64,000 bases of DNA, from the NCBI RefSeq assembly GCF_000218685.1, contig NW_006763290.1, forward strand, positions 987,329 through 1,051,328. Direction: 5' to 3'. How positions within the stretch are numbered: the stretch's first letter is position 1; every line of letters begins with the position of its first letter. Source of the stretch: Serpula lacrymans var. lacrymans S7.9 (lineage: Eukaryota > Basidiomycota > Agaricomycetes > Boletales > Serpulaceae). Below the pieces are notes generated by a model. That model did no database searches. It was not told where the DNA came from and saw nothing but the letters and a program-made list of their open reading frames with translations. The position numbers and the translations under genes are program-made. This document shows, in pieces, positions 43,167-54,345 of the stretch.

Positions 43167-43302
43167 AGTAATAATAATACAATTAAGTGCTCAAAGTTTT
43201 GCCAAGTTAGAAGTCAGTGAACTTGTGCTATCTGTAAAGTATTGTTAAGTCCTATATGCTTGTTTAACTTGCTGCTCAGGTGTGGAATATTCTTATAACC
43301 AT
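43167..43302. repeat. Direct repeat 2 flanking the helicase relic
   Basis: It matches 40921-41062: AATAATAATAC, GTCAGTGAACTTGTGCTATC, TGTAAAGTATTGTTAAGTC, GAATATTCTTATAA. Same orientation, ~75% identity. Confidence 0.65.
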
Positions 43303-43518
43303 GAGAGTTTTTAATGTGGCTACAATTTTCACTGTGTTCACTACTACTGCACTGCTGCTGTTCTTGTGTTGCCACAAAAACCATGCCAGTGGACATAAGC
43401 AAAATAACCAACACAATGTGGCTTGTACGTGGCTTTTGGGTCCACTGTCCCCTTTGTTTTAGATAACAAAATGTAGTGTGATTGTGCTGCACTCTTTTAT
43501 CTTGTATCTTGTGCATTA

Positions 43519-44930
43519 ATGGCCTCTATTCACCCTTGTAAAGGATTTTATTGTGACTATTTCATTCAATCATTGAATGCAGAAACACACAACAGAAAGT
43601 CTCTACCACAAAAAATATTGCAACTGAATCTTTCCAAATTGACACAAAACACAACCAGAGAATATGTTATTGCATTGGGACGGCAGCTAAGCTACCAGGA
43701 CAACCAGGACCATCTTTACCTGCAAGGTGTCAAAGAAAGCGCAAACAAGTTGGATTTAAAGATAACCTGGGGGCAAAGGTGATTCTGAAGCTAGAGATGG
43801 TGGTAGTAACATGCACGGGGATACAGAAGTGCATACTATTACTATTTCATTCTATTGTGTGAATATTTAACTCATTTCTATGTTTTAACTAGCGTGTACA
43901 CAACAATCAGGCCCAAAAAGACACAACATCAAATCAAAATCACCCCGAGTCATCTTAAAGCACTCTTCCTGCTCAAGGTCCAGCACAAGAACCCCAAGAA
44001 ACTTGTTTGGTTGTGCAAGGACTTGATGGAAGCAACCTCAAAAGGCTTTCTAGCCTTAAAAAACTAGACAACATCAAAATGGCCATGTCCTTTATCAACA
44101 CAATCAAGAATGAGACACTTGACAATAGCCAAACAAACAAGGATCCAAAGGCAATACAATGTCTGTTACATTCCCCCGAAGCTCCATGCAAACTCAAAGG
44201 CCCAGAGGAATACTTCACAATCAAGCTGTTTCTAGTGACAACAAACGCACCAGAAGATATCTACAATAAAGTCTGGGATACTTACAATCACAGGCATCCT
44301 CATAATGAGGATCAAGTCCCCTCATATTATCACATCAAACTTTGCATAGCTGAACTCACAGGCATCAAGTCCATAATCCACAACATGTGTCCTAATTCAT
44401 GTATTACTTATACAGGGCCCTTTGCCAATTTTGATAAATGTCGGAAATGCTCCACATCCTGTGATAATCAACAAATTCTCAAAAAAGGAAAAAGACTTGT
44501 GTCAACCCAACAGTTCCATACCATGCCCATTGGACACCAGATACAGGCACTTTGGCGGGATAAAAAAAATGCGGAAAATATGCGACATCATGAAAAAGCA
44601 ACCACAAAAATTGTCAAAAAAATCCAATGCAGTGGTGGCAATTTTCTCAATGAATATAACAATTTTTTCACTGGGAGTGACTACATTGATGCTGTGCAAG
44701 ACAGCCACATTCAATCTGAGGACACAGTCTTGATGTTCTCCATGGACGGCACTTAGCTATATGAAAGAAAGTCCAAAAAACCAGCCAATATTGATTCACT
44801 CCTGTTTCCAGGCCTCTATCACTTATCAGCAATCCAAAAACAAGGTCTTTGCGTGTGGGATGCAACTCAAAGCCACATATTTACCTCAAGGCCTTTCTGT
44901 GAGGTAACAATAAACTATAACAAAAACAAT
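43519..44930 (+). pseudogene. Tnp2/CACTA-like transposase relic
   Basis: ATG 43519 starts MASIHPCKGFYCDYFIQSL. After a possible intron (to ~43890) and a frame change, 44007-44756 encodes PEEYFTIKLFLVTTNAPEDI, YHIKLCIAELTGIKSIIHNM, CPNSCITYTGPFANFDKC, TMPIGHQIQALWRDKKNAEN, NNFFTGSDYIDAVQ and EDTVLMFSMDGT-TAG-LYE, continuing KPANIDSLLFPGLYHLSAIQ, KQGLCVWDATQSHIFTSRPF. The ELTG...DMCPNSC..(F)TGPF...C, PLGPQLQALWR, D.VVMFSIDGAQLY and DSFLFPGLHHL..LQ..GL..WD blocks are those of basidiomycete Tnp2/CACTA-like transposases. A TAG sits at the expected Gln after SMDGT. An LTR interrupts it at 44971. Confidence 0.68.
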
Positions 44931-44970
44931 ACCCGTCTCCAACTGCACTTGCAGGGAGTAAGAGGTACAG

Positions 44971-45263
44971 TGAGTCTTGAAGATTGACAGATGCTAGTGA
45001 ATATAGCAAGTAGAGGATATGGGAGTAGACTCAGGGGTTTCTGATAAGGAGTAAAGCAGATAATTCAAGTAATAGAAAACTAAGGAACAATACATGAATA
45101 GTTAAGGCTTTATATAGCTAACTTTCTATCCCTCAGACCAAAAGAGGAATAAGAGGAAAGTGGTCTGAGGGGAAATCAACCAATAAGAAAAATGACAACT
45201 ATTGTATGACTTTGAAGGTTAATCAGCAGGTGAGAAAGTGTACTAATAATAAGTGTTGTCACA
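44971..45263 (-). repeat. Solo LTR, unassigned family
   Basis: Minus strand: TGTGACAACACTTATTATTA ... ends ...AATCTTCAAGACTCA, giving TG...CA ends over 293 bp, with a TATAAAGCC promoter-like motif in the middle. The TGTGACAACAC start resembles family C and many Gypsy LTRs. Flanking pentamers TACAG and CATGT do not match. No other copy exists in the window, so the call rests on the ends alone. Confidence 0.55.
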
Positions 45264-46700
45264 CATGTCCAGGAACTGTATCCTCATGATGAGGTACAAT
45301 CCTGACTAAAGTGTCTATTAGTATTTCCAGGCACTGATGGGGCTTGAAGCTGGTTGGCGAGATGCTTACCACCAGTCCTTACCCATTGTGCTGGCTGGCT
45401 GGGAGCAATACCCAGTCTCTGATCCGCGATACAAAGTGGTAACAATGATTGAGAAAGCTTGTGAGGGATATTAGAAGCAGGATCGCAAAAGATACCTCCA
45501 ACCCTAAATCCAGAGGTGTAACAGGAAAAGTGTTTGAGAACCAAGACATAGAGTGAGAAGATAAGAAAATGAATGGTCCTTACACTTTCCTTGCCCTTGC
45601 AACTGCAGATGGCCCAGGAATGGTCTATCTAAACGGCCTGGTAGGATACAATGGAAAGCATGGGTGTCAAAAGCATGTGTAGATGACTTACCTTTGTTCA
45701 CCAATAGAGGAAACGGCGCACAGCAATTTCAATGCATCTATTTTTCTTGGTGGAATAGGTATGGTACATCAGTAAGTTGTTTTATGTTATATATATATGG
45801 TTTGTACTTTCTGAACAGAGTGTATACAGGGTCATGATGCTCCAGCAGAGCATCCAGATAGACTTGTTGGCACCAAGCAGAGTCAATCTTTGCCTTACCT
45901 ATCCAGTGAAACCAAACAGAATGAACAGCTTTATTTTAGCCTTCAAGCAGCCTTTGGTGAGGTGTTTGAGTGGATTGAATCAAAAGTTTTTTATTTTTCT
46001 GTGGACGTATATGATTTTAATACATTTTCTTACAGATAGGGCATTGTCTTCCTCAGCATTGTCTTCCTCAAGGATACTCTACTCTAGTCAAGATAGTGGA
46101 TACTTTGCTAGGCAAGCCTGGATCCCTTGTCAGCCGTATCAAATCAAACAGTTCCACAATAGGGAGGAGCTGGGAGATCTTATTCTATGGATGATCAACT
46201 TTGGTGTGTTGATCAATGCAAGTATAAACTTCAAGGTATGTTTTTTGTCCTCATAAAAATATATACAATCTGATTTGTTGTATAGGATAAAATATCTGAT
46301 GTTACGCAACCATGGACTCCATTGTCATCACAGTATCATTTGAAAGCAATCAACTTGCCTGGATGTGTGAGATATTGTATATACTTTGTAGACTTGATCA
46401 AAGATAATATAGCCAACCCACATGAACTCCAAAACAATATGCTGTCACCATTGTGGACAAATTTCATGGGTAATATGACATTTTGAAGAGTTGGGACTGG
46501 GAATCCCTGCAGGTGACAACCATCTTGAAAACAATAAAGGTCAAATTTATTTATTAAATTAGAAACAATAATTGTTTTTCTACCAGGGGAGATATTAGAG
46601 CGACCACTATATATGCAAGTTCAGTATATATAACAACTACACTCACCTAAAAACCAGCTCACATTTGCAAATATTGGGTTCTTAAACTCTAATGCACTTT
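45264..46700 (+). pseudogene. Hypothetical coding remnants
   Basis: Frames with coding-like composition occur without a recognised family: ALMGLEAGWRDAYHQSLPIV then LAGWEQYPVSDPRYKVVTMI (~45330-45440); LFTNRGNGAQQFQCIYF (~45700); IQIDLLAPSRVNLCLTYPV (~45860); and an exon ILYSSQDSGYFARQAWIPC ... HNREELGDLILWMINFGVLI (46074-46235) ending in GTATGT, followed after ~55 bp by KISDVTQPWTPLSSQYHLKA and INLPGCVRYCIYFVDLIKDN (46286-46470). A 15 bp tandem duplication (GCATTGTCTTCCTCA) lies at ~46040. They may be parts of one spliced gene carried with the transposase relic or a host relic. Confidence 0.35.
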
Positions 46701-47039
46701 GTGCAAGATTATCGACCAGCATTTGTCAAAATTATAGCATGATTAACTAAACTACACAAGGCATGATGATGTTCACATAACACCATGTTCCAAGTAAGAT
46801 ACAATAAGTGAGCGGCTGTTGTTGTGGAAGTCGAGAGATTAAGGAAGCACAACAGAGGAAAATGGAAAACTCCTTTGAGACAGCAATATAAGTAAGTTTT
46901 GACCAAAAGACCAGGCTTCTGGAAGCAGGAGTCTGAGTGAAATAAATGAACAGAGTGAGTACTGAGTAAGTCCAAGTAAGTGTAAGTCCGGAGGACTAGG
47001 CTTGTAGGTACAGACCAGGTTTGTTGGGGTACACTGCAT

Positions 47040-48290
47040 GAAAATTGGAGACTAGTTTGGAGGCATTCCCAAATTCTATTGCCAGTATCAATGAGGTCCC
47101 ATTGTCCACACCTTCATAGCCAGACCATCTGACTAGATAAAGTAATGAGCTGGGCTTCCTGCGGTGATCAACTTTGGAGTTAAGGATTTTGGAGATTTTG
47201 TATTCCGGCTCTCCATTGACAAGGATGGGAGGAGGTGGAGGCTGGTTGCGGTTGGGAATGGAGTTTGGAGTTGCTGGTTTGAGCTAGGATATATGGAAAA
47301 TGAGGTGTACAGCTTTCATGTTATCTGGGAGTTTTAGAGTGAAGGATCTGGTACAAGCCTGAGCTATGACCTTATAGGGGCCAAGGTACTTTTTCAAGAG
47401 CTTCTTGAAAGGATGTGTGGAGCAATAATACTTGGCCAGGACATATGCTTGTCTGCCAATCTGGAAGTCTGGGGCTAGCATGTGACAAGCATCTGTGGGG
47501 CTTTGGTACTGCTTCTGCACATGGGAAATATCATCTTGGAGAAATTGGTGGAGATAATCTAGGTTTATGGTGTATTCCCAAGCTCTAGCAGAGGTGAGGT
47601 CACACTCTGGATGCACAGAAATGTTGGGGTGGTAGCCTTTATTTGCAAAGAAGGGTGATATCCCTGTAGCAGTGCTCACAGCGTTGTTATACGCAAACTC
47701 CACTAATGGCAGAAGTTCAGACCAGTTGTCCTGCTTGTAATTGCAGTAGATCTGTAAGTACTATTTGAGTGTCTGGTTAGTTGGTTTTGTCCTGTCCATC
47801 GCCCTTTGGTTGGTAACTGGAGGTGAAGTGGAGGTGGACATTGAGCACTTTCCCAAGGGAATAGAAGAAGTGGGAGACAAACTCAGAGCCAGGATTGGAG
47901 GTGATATGGGCAGGAACTCTGTGCTTAGAGAACACATGCAAGAGGAAAAGCTTAGCTAGCTCTGGGGATGTGATGGTATCATAGGTGGGGATAAACAGGG
48001 AATACTTAGTGAGCCTATCTACAACTACCAGGATGGCTGTGGAACCATTGGAGGCCAGGAGTTGCTCAAAAAAGTCCGTGGAGATGGAGTTCCATGGTTT
48101 CTCTGGGATTGGGAGTTGCTTCAATGTTTTGTAGGGTTTGTGACAAAGTACCTTAGCTCTGGCACAGGTGGTACAGGAATTGACATAACCCTTTACAGAG
48201 GTCTGGAGTCCAGGCCAGGTATATTCTCATTGGTGGGTACAACCTTGTAACCTCAAATAGTGCCTTTCCTGTAGCTATTAAGTGTTTGAT
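47040..48290 (-). pseudogene. Ty3/Gypsy (chromovirus-type) integrase and chromodomain relic
   Basis: Minus strand, N to C: YTWPGLQTSVKGYVNSCTTC (integrase zinc finger, ~48210), KPWNSISTDFFEQLLASN with the first catalytic D, ILVVVDRLTKYSLFIPT, ITSNPGSEFVSHFF (canonical TSDRGSEF; the catalytic D is replaced by N), the VEFAYNNAVSTATGISPFF block, YLGPYKVIAQACTRSFTLKL, and in the tail EYKISKILNSK...RWSGYEG (~47200-47100), a chromodomain. Stops at ~47760 and ~47280 break it. No RT remains upstream. Confidence 0.82.
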
Positions 48291-48308
48291 ATTATAAGAG
48301 AACTGGGT

Positions 48309-48704
48309 TTAATTTAGCCACTTTGCCCAACCTGTCTGCCTATCATCAATAAACATCCAGAGATATGGTTTCAACTCTTGGTTGAGTCTCTCCTTTTGTC
48401 CATCAGTTTGCAGATGGAACACCATTGTTAATTTAGGTTTGATGCCCAGCATCCGGCATAGTTTTTTTGTAAATTTGATAGCAAACTGCAGTCCCCTATT
48501 GAAGATAACCTTTTCTGGTAACCCGTGTATAGACCATACAGAGTCTTTAAGTAAATCTGCCATACCAGCAACTGTAATGGTTTTTTTGGTGGGAATAAAT
48601 ACAATGTCTTTGGAGAAGCAATCCACAAGCACTATTACCGAATTATACCCATTTGATTTAGGTGAACCTGATGTGAAATCAATGAGAATCCTTAGCCATG
48701 GCAC
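48309..48704 (-). pseudogene. Second Ty3/Gypsy integrase fragment
   Basis: An open 131-codon frame MPWLRILIDFTSGSPKSNGY, NSVIVLVDCFSKDIVFIPT, GLPEKVIFNRGLQFAIKF (D to N in the D-R-G-P-Q-F motif), HLQTDGQKERLNQELKPYLW, ending WAKWLN. This is an integrase core from a different Gypsy lineage than 47040-48290, joined directly to it, so two elements recombined or one inserted into the other. Its start meets an opposite-strand gag at 48698. Confidence 0.8.
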
Positions 48705-49905
48705 AGTGCAGACAAGATTTTATGTATTCTTGTGTGTCTGAGCATGACTGGGCATATCACCAAATCTGTACCTTCAAGCAAGAAAATATGAGGACAGATA
48801 ATTTTGTAACCCAGTTTCTGGCCCTCTCTATCCAATTAGGGCTTTGTGATGAACATACAGTGGAGTTATTGGAACACAATGTGGCACCAGCCATTACTCT
48901 ATCTGCAAGATATAAGGAGGGAAGAACTTGTGAAGGCTGCAGAGGAGGTTCATAAGAATGGTAGGGCTCAGGAGCTCTACAAAATGCGGTGGCAGGTTCA
49001 CCACCAAAACAACTGTTCCCAGAGGTTACCTGGGTCATAAAACCAAACTCAAAATCATTCTCAAGGATTCAAGCTGTTCAGGCTGCAACTAGGGCAGAAT
49101 ATGCACAGATTCAAGGGGAACTTCTACAATTGTGGCCAAGAGGGGTACATGTCCCAAGATTGTAGAAACAGGGTGCAGGCCACCCAAGACTAAAACAAAG
49201 GGCGCCAGGTGTGACAACTAGAAAATGAGCAGCAGGATTATCAGTTGAATACACTGGCCAGCCTTTCATACAACAAAATCCGGAGATAGGTTTCAGAAAG
49301 AAAAAGTGGACAAAGTGAAAGGATTGGTTTAAATAGGCAAAAATCTTAAAGAAAATGAGTGGAATGAAGTGAGCAAACTAATGCAAGAATATGCTGATGT
49401 CTTTGCATTATCATTAGCAGAAGTACATCCAGTGGAATCATACAAATATAAACTGAATATACCAGAAAATGTACAAGGACCAACATGACCATGACAAAAA
49501 ATAATAACAGACCCATAATGTGAAAGGCTATACTCAATATTGGATGACATGGTTGAAGGAGAAATAATAAGAACAATGTCAGTAAATGAAGTGAAATAAG
49601 TTTCTGAAATATATCACCAAAACAGAAAGAAAAAGGAGAAATGATAATAAGAGAATTAAGGTGGAAAGCAAATCAAGATTAAGTATTCAAGAACATAGAC
49701 TTACTGATGCAATGGGGCCAGAACAAAGTTGTCAGACAGACCTTAACAAAGAGAAGGAATTAAAGGGAAGTGAAATATCAAACTGGAAAAATTGGAGACT
49801 AGCACTTAACTTGATACTGCTTAACAAAGTCACACCAAAAAAGACTTTGGAGATCTCAAAGCCAAACAACAATGAGTAGCAGGAAAATAGATTTTCCCAC
49901 CAGAT
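48705..49905 (+). pseudogene. Ty3/Gypsy gag to RT-proximal pol relic
   Basis: Plus-strand pieces: QENMRTDNFVTQFLALSIQL then GLCDEHTVELLEHNVAPAIT (gag), a QVHHQNNCSQRLPGS stretch, a CCHC knuckle CGQEGYMSQDC (~49130), then EWNEVSKLMQEYADVFALSL and AEVHPVESYKYKLNIPENVQ, the conserved sequence preceding Gypsy RT, SILDDMVEGEIIRTMSVNEV, and a final basic segment to ~49880. Multiple TGA/TAA codons, some at expected Arg or Trp positions (e.g. GPT-TGA-P), show decay. The family A LTR at 49912 truncates it before the RT core. Confidence 0.72.
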
Positions 49906-49973
49906 TCTATATGTTACGATAACACAATTTTCGGACTTTCCCTTTACTTTTATTCTCCGCTTTAACCTCATAC

Positions 49974-50201
49974 TGATAAAATTGGATAATGACCAGACCA
50001 GGGATTGAACCTGGAACCTTCTGGATACATGCCAGCTACTCTACCAATTGAGCTATATGGCCAAGGTTATACAATGTAGGATCTTAAACATGACATGCAA
50101 CCACGGACGTCTTACACAGAATAGCTGCTGCATACTGGGCTGGCTTACAAATCAGAGGTATTATCCTATGGAGTATTGGTATGTCAGAGTATATTCTAAC
50201 A
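49974..50201 (-). repeat. tRNA-bearing LTR, copy 3, TSD CATAC
   Basis: 228 bp, minus strand, ends TGTTAGAATATACTCTGAC and TTTTATCA as in the other copies. CATAC flanks it at 49969-49973 and 50202-50206. Because the host LTR sequence is known from other copies, the insertion point and duplication can be read without ambiguity. Confidence 0.93.
49990..50062 (-). tRNA. tRNA-Thr(UGU)-like gene in LTR copy 3
   Basis: Same fold as copy 1. One change puts T at position 25 (GAGT), turning a G-C pair of the D stem into G-U, so the stem is kept. A33 and the G27-A43 mismatch persist. The TTTT run is at 49978-49981 (AAAA on the plus strand). Confidence 0.7.
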
Positions 50202-50543
50202 CATACTATAGCTTTTACACATGGTGCCATGCGGCACTTCCCCTTTCTCGTGCCGCATTGCCTTTCTTCTTATTTTGGACACAACTCTCTCACACAGTGG
50301 AGCTGGCCATGCGGGCTAGGCCCCATGATATCATCAGCCACTGTCTCTATCAACTGTATAGTACACATGTACAAACAACCCTGTAGTAGTATATAAAACT
50401 CCAATAGATCCAGGAGACTCCTCAGCGAGTCCTCTTGTTGTATACCAACTAACTCTCTGCGTCCTAAGGGGTAACCACTCCCTCATCATCTTCCTTATAG
50501 TGTGTTCTGTGTGTGCCAGAGTAACTAACTCTTGGTTGTTACA

Positions 50544-52449
50544 CTATATATACTAGTACACACAAGAGAAAGACACACTATATCTGGCTTGTGAATATTA
50601 CTTATTAACTGTTAATGATCAACAGTTGATTAGACTGATAACTGTATAAGTTGTCTGCTCACAATTAACTGCTCACCATTGACTGTTAACAGATATGTGT
50701 TGGTTTATGTGGATAGCTAAATATCAATCACAGTGTGATATCATAATGGATATGTTAATCAAAATTATTGTAAATGCAATTTCCATTTGTGTAAATATTT
50801 ATGCATATATTAAACATATTACAAATTAACTACATATAAGATTAACATAATTATACAATATGTTTATAGATAACATTGAAACTTTTCTTTCCACGTTCTT
50901 AATATAATTCTACATTATCTTATCAGAAATTTATTTGTAATATTTTCCAAATGATGGTATACATATTAGGAGAGAATGTTTTCAAATTTTTTCAAATGTT
51001 ACCACAACAATATTATAATAGATTTGGAATTTGTCAAGCAGTGTAAATTGTATGTTTCAAACCAATATAGATTAAACATAATTTATATATATTCTCAATG
51101 TGTATATCAAACTCACATTGTATTACAATTGCAAAAATTGTATATTGTAACACAAAAAAATCATAAAAATTTAAAATATATTTTTAAAATGTGATTAAGA
51201 TGTGACACTCTCTAACATTCTAGCCTTATTTTGTCTGAGTGTAGAATGTATTTAGAATGTGTTGATAGTTAACATTGCCCCCCCCCCCCCCCAGTATGTG
51301 TGAAGCTGGAAGTACGTTTCCTTTGAAATGATCTCTTTTGGTTCTACCTGCACCAGTAGAACAATATGTCCGATGGCCCATATGATCAGTGCTGTCTTTG
51401 CATGCCGAGGTTCTGCACTACTGATATTGGACACAAAACATGCCTCCTTCTCTTGCAACTTGTCTGCTCAATATACAATAAACTGGGCTTGCAACATGAA
51501 CCATATCAAGAATGTTGATAAACAAGAGAGTTCCTGAGGATCCATGCAGTAAAAATACAACCATCTGTAAGTGCCACTGAGATCTCTTAATGCAGTTCCC
51601 CTGATGATCTTGCAGGAAAAATAAATGATATAATGTAGGAAGTTGGAAAGGGACCAGTCAATATTGTGGATCTTGTCAAGAATATGCTCAAGTTTTACAG
51701 CAGAAGATCTGGCTGGACAAAAAGGAGTATTTCTGGGGTTAGGGGCTGACAGTGCTGACATCTTAACACACTGTGAACACAGGGGGCAGGTTGTTTTTTT
51801 ATCTATTCCTCATATTACTATACCATCTGGCAATGAACACCACAAGGTTAATGATTTTTTAATCAACAATCACCTATGATAAGCTTGAGTTGAGCTCAAC
51901 TTTACAGCAACAAGGTAAGGGCGGCATGCAGGAACCCCACATTTGGTGTCAATGACATGAATTGTTGACACTTTCCCACCAAAGCCTAAGCTCAAGAGTG
52001 GCTCTGCAGGGCCATTTTTAGCTCAGCAGTCCACATCACACTCTATTTCTCACAACAGAGTCACTATCACTTGAGATTGAGGAGAATTTTCACACTGCAA
52101 AATGTAATGGAAAATTGTAACCTAAATGTAATATTTATATAACCATTTTACCTACCAGAAAGTTGATATTTGCCATCAATAGAAAAATCCATTCAAGATA
52201 TATTATTGTAGTGAATATTTAATCCTCTACAAAAGCAGAAATGTTGCCTTGGATTTAACCCAGGTGAAATGTGTTTATAATGTATAAAATTTACTTGGAT
52301 ATTTTATTGTTTTGCAAAATCTGCCATGTAAAATTCTGGTAGTGATCAAAATAAGTTATTTCAAGGCCAATGAAATGTGTTGCCCACTGATTGCCTGGTA
52401 ATCATACGTGCAGTACAACATCAGTGAATAAAGTATATTTTACAGTAGT
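50544..52449. other. AT-rich gene-poor region with a poly-C tract
   Basis: 50700-51200 is markedly A+T-rich with many short direct and inverted runs (AACTGTTAA, TAACAGTT types at 50600-50700). A 15 C homopolymer occurs at 51278-51292. Short frames at 51250-51880 (e.g. minus-strand HILDKIHNIDWSLSNFLHYI) have coding-like composition, but no family was recognised. No LTR ends were identified. Confidence 0.45.
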
Positions 52450-53046
52450 CTATTCACACTCAATACTATTTGCTACCTGTGGAATTATAGTAATTACATT
52501 CAAAATTCTCGATCTGAGTGTGTCATTTGGGATATCCAACAATTGTGCTGCCCACTTATCTGGGTGATACTTCCATTGTGTAATTTTGAGGATGTTCTGG
52601 GACTCAGGAAAAGATCTCACTTTGACCAAGAATGCATCTATACTGTCCCAGGGGATATCTGGCAGTGTCACTGTCACAATGCTAGGGTGTGCAAGAGTAA
52701 GCCAAGGGACTTCTTTAGTCAAGGGCTTGATATTGAATATATTGAAGAACTCCCAATATTTGATGAACCAAAGAATAGCATACAAATTGGTCCACTGGTC
52801 ATCCAGACCATCCACTACAACCTGCATCTTCTTTGAGTTATACTATTGTTTTTCTCTCCTCAGCCTCTCTTGTTCCCTTTTATTCCTCTGTAGCTCCTTT
52901 TGCAACAAACAAGCCACTGTTTTCCTTTGCTCCTCTTGCATAGTGGCAAGTGCTTCCACTTTTGCTTCTGCTAACACTTTCTTGTCATTAAACCTCAAAC
53001 AATCTATCTCCATATTTTTCCATTGTGTATCCCGAGCCATATTCAA
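52450..53046 (-). pseudogene. Hypothetical fungal protein with coiled coil and YHPDKW motif
   Basis: ATG 53046 starts MNMARDTQWKNMEIDCLRFN followed by a Lys/Glu/Gln-rich coiled coil (EEQRKTVACLLQKELQRNKR). After one in-frame TAG (52843) the frame continues DDQWTNLYAILWFIKYWEFF, IPWDSIDAFLVKVRSFPESQ, WKYHPDKWAAQLLDIPND and IIPQVANSIECE to 52450. A coiled coil followed by an IPWP-like segment and a (Y/W)HPDKW block is a layout I have seen in mushroom-specific hypothetical proteins; function is unknown. With a single TAG separating two otherwise open parts, it is a recent pseudogene or the stop is an assembly or base-call matter. Confidence 0.5.
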
Positions 53047-53342
53047 GTTCTGTCATTATTACACTACTTGCTGTTGTTAGTGTGGTCTTCTCAAGTAGGT
53101 AGGATGCTGGAGTGATAGTGGAGATCAGCGAGCTATGTAGTTAAGGTCAGAATCTGTGCACGCATGTTGTGCAACAAAGTGTTGACATCAGATTGGTTTT
53201 GCGACAACATGTCAACTTGTTCTCTTTTTAAATGTAAAAAAAAATGTAACTGGGGGTCCCCGCTTGCTATCTGCAGATCTACCTGTTCTCAGCTGAGTAA
53301 CGGGTCTCAATCCCTGACTACCCACACAATACTATTTGAAAG
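53047..53342. other. Intergenic, insertion site of copia B
   Basis: No gene recognised. It ends in GAAAG (53338-53342), the left target duplication of the copia element. Confidence 0.5.
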
Positions 53343-53662
53343 TGTTAGTTTTGGTGATTCTGCACCTTTGTGCTACCTATATATTTTCATTCCTTTCTCT
53401 ATCTATTCTTCTATCATTCACTATTGATTGTGTTCTCTATTATTTCGCCTTTATGGCTGCTTTGTTTACCTTTGTTTACAAAACTTCGGACAGTACTGCA
53501 GAGTCCAATGCTTCCTATTCTCTAGTTACTCACATTGGACTCTAGGTACTGTATACCTGTCATACTCTCTAATAATATAGTTACTCACATTGGACTCTAG
53601 TTCCAGTCCCTGATTGCTCTCAGCAAGTGGCTAGACACTTCCTTCAAGCTTTGTTCTTAATA
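53343..53662 (+). repeat. 5' LTR of copia B
   Basis: Starts TGTTAGTTTTGGTGATTCTG, ends GCTTTGTTCTTAATA (TG...TA). It contains two tandem GTTACTCACATTGGACTCTAG blocks ~56 bp apart. The body is related to the family B LTRs at 2719, 19015, 28135 and 32849 but lacks AGTTG after GCACCT and has a different 3' end. Confidence 0.95.
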
Positions 53663-53676
53663 GGTTATGAGCCCTG
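53663..53676 (+). promoter_or_regulatory. Primer-binding site of copia B
   Basis: GGTTATGAGCCCTG, complementary to the anticodon arm of initiator tRNA-Met, directly after the LTR. Confidence 0.87.
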
Positions 53677-54009
53677 TGCTCTAGCCATCTTCCTGACCTC
53701 ATATCTCACCATCCAAGCGTCCTACTGCTTATCCATCGTAACCATCGTCTTCTGGGACTCTTATTATCTCATCCATCACCTCAGATTACTCTGATCTCAT
53801 CTTGATCTCCAACAACAACTCCTTGTTGCAAGTTACCCCCATTTTGGACGCTTTTTTGGCCTTATCTGCACCATATCTTGCCCAATCCTTATCTGATCGT
53901 GCTGTAACTTCTACCATCGTCTTCTACGGCCTAAATAACCCTAGGAGACCTGTCAGAGTGGTTGGATTTGAGCTGGATCTTTCTGTGAGCCTTCATCATC
54001 GTTTGACCA

Positions 54010-54345
54010 CCTTTTGGCCCCCTATTCCATATCTCCACATCCTGTGCTCGGATCTTGGCCCTATTTGAGCCATCTACTACCCTATACTATTGCACTTTAC
54101 ACCATCAATTTGGGGGCAATCCATCCACTCCATCATCCTCTGTGAAGTTCGCATTTTTGGCACTTTCACCCCTATTGGACCCCTATTGCATATCTCCACA
54201 TCCTGTGCTTCACTTCTTGCGATATTTGGGCCATCTATTACTCTATAAAAACGTTCCCTATACCTCTGATTTGGTGGCAATCCATCCATCTTATCTGTCT
54301 CTGCATCAATTTCGACTTTTTGCCCTATTTTTCGCTTTTGGCATA
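54010..54345 (+). repeat. Imperfect tandem duplication in the copia B leader
   Basis: Two ~170 bp units both contain CATATCTCCACATCCTGTGCT, GGCCATCTATTACCCTAT-type and GGCAATCCATCCA blocks. The homologous leader of copia E (28740-28920) has a single unit, so the duplication is specific to this copy or lineage. Position: untranslated leader, possibly the packaging region (inference). Confidence 0.7.

Larger units (their letters stand above)
49912..50543 (-). repeat. Solo LTR, family A, TSD CTATA, carrying a nested LTR
   Basis: Flanked by CTATA at 49907-49911 and 50544-50548. Total 632 bp, of which 228 bp (49974-50201) is an inserted tRNA-bearing LTR; without it the length is 404 bp, normal for the family. 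It inserted into the Gypsy gag-pol relic, so three layers are stacked here. Confidence 0.94.
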
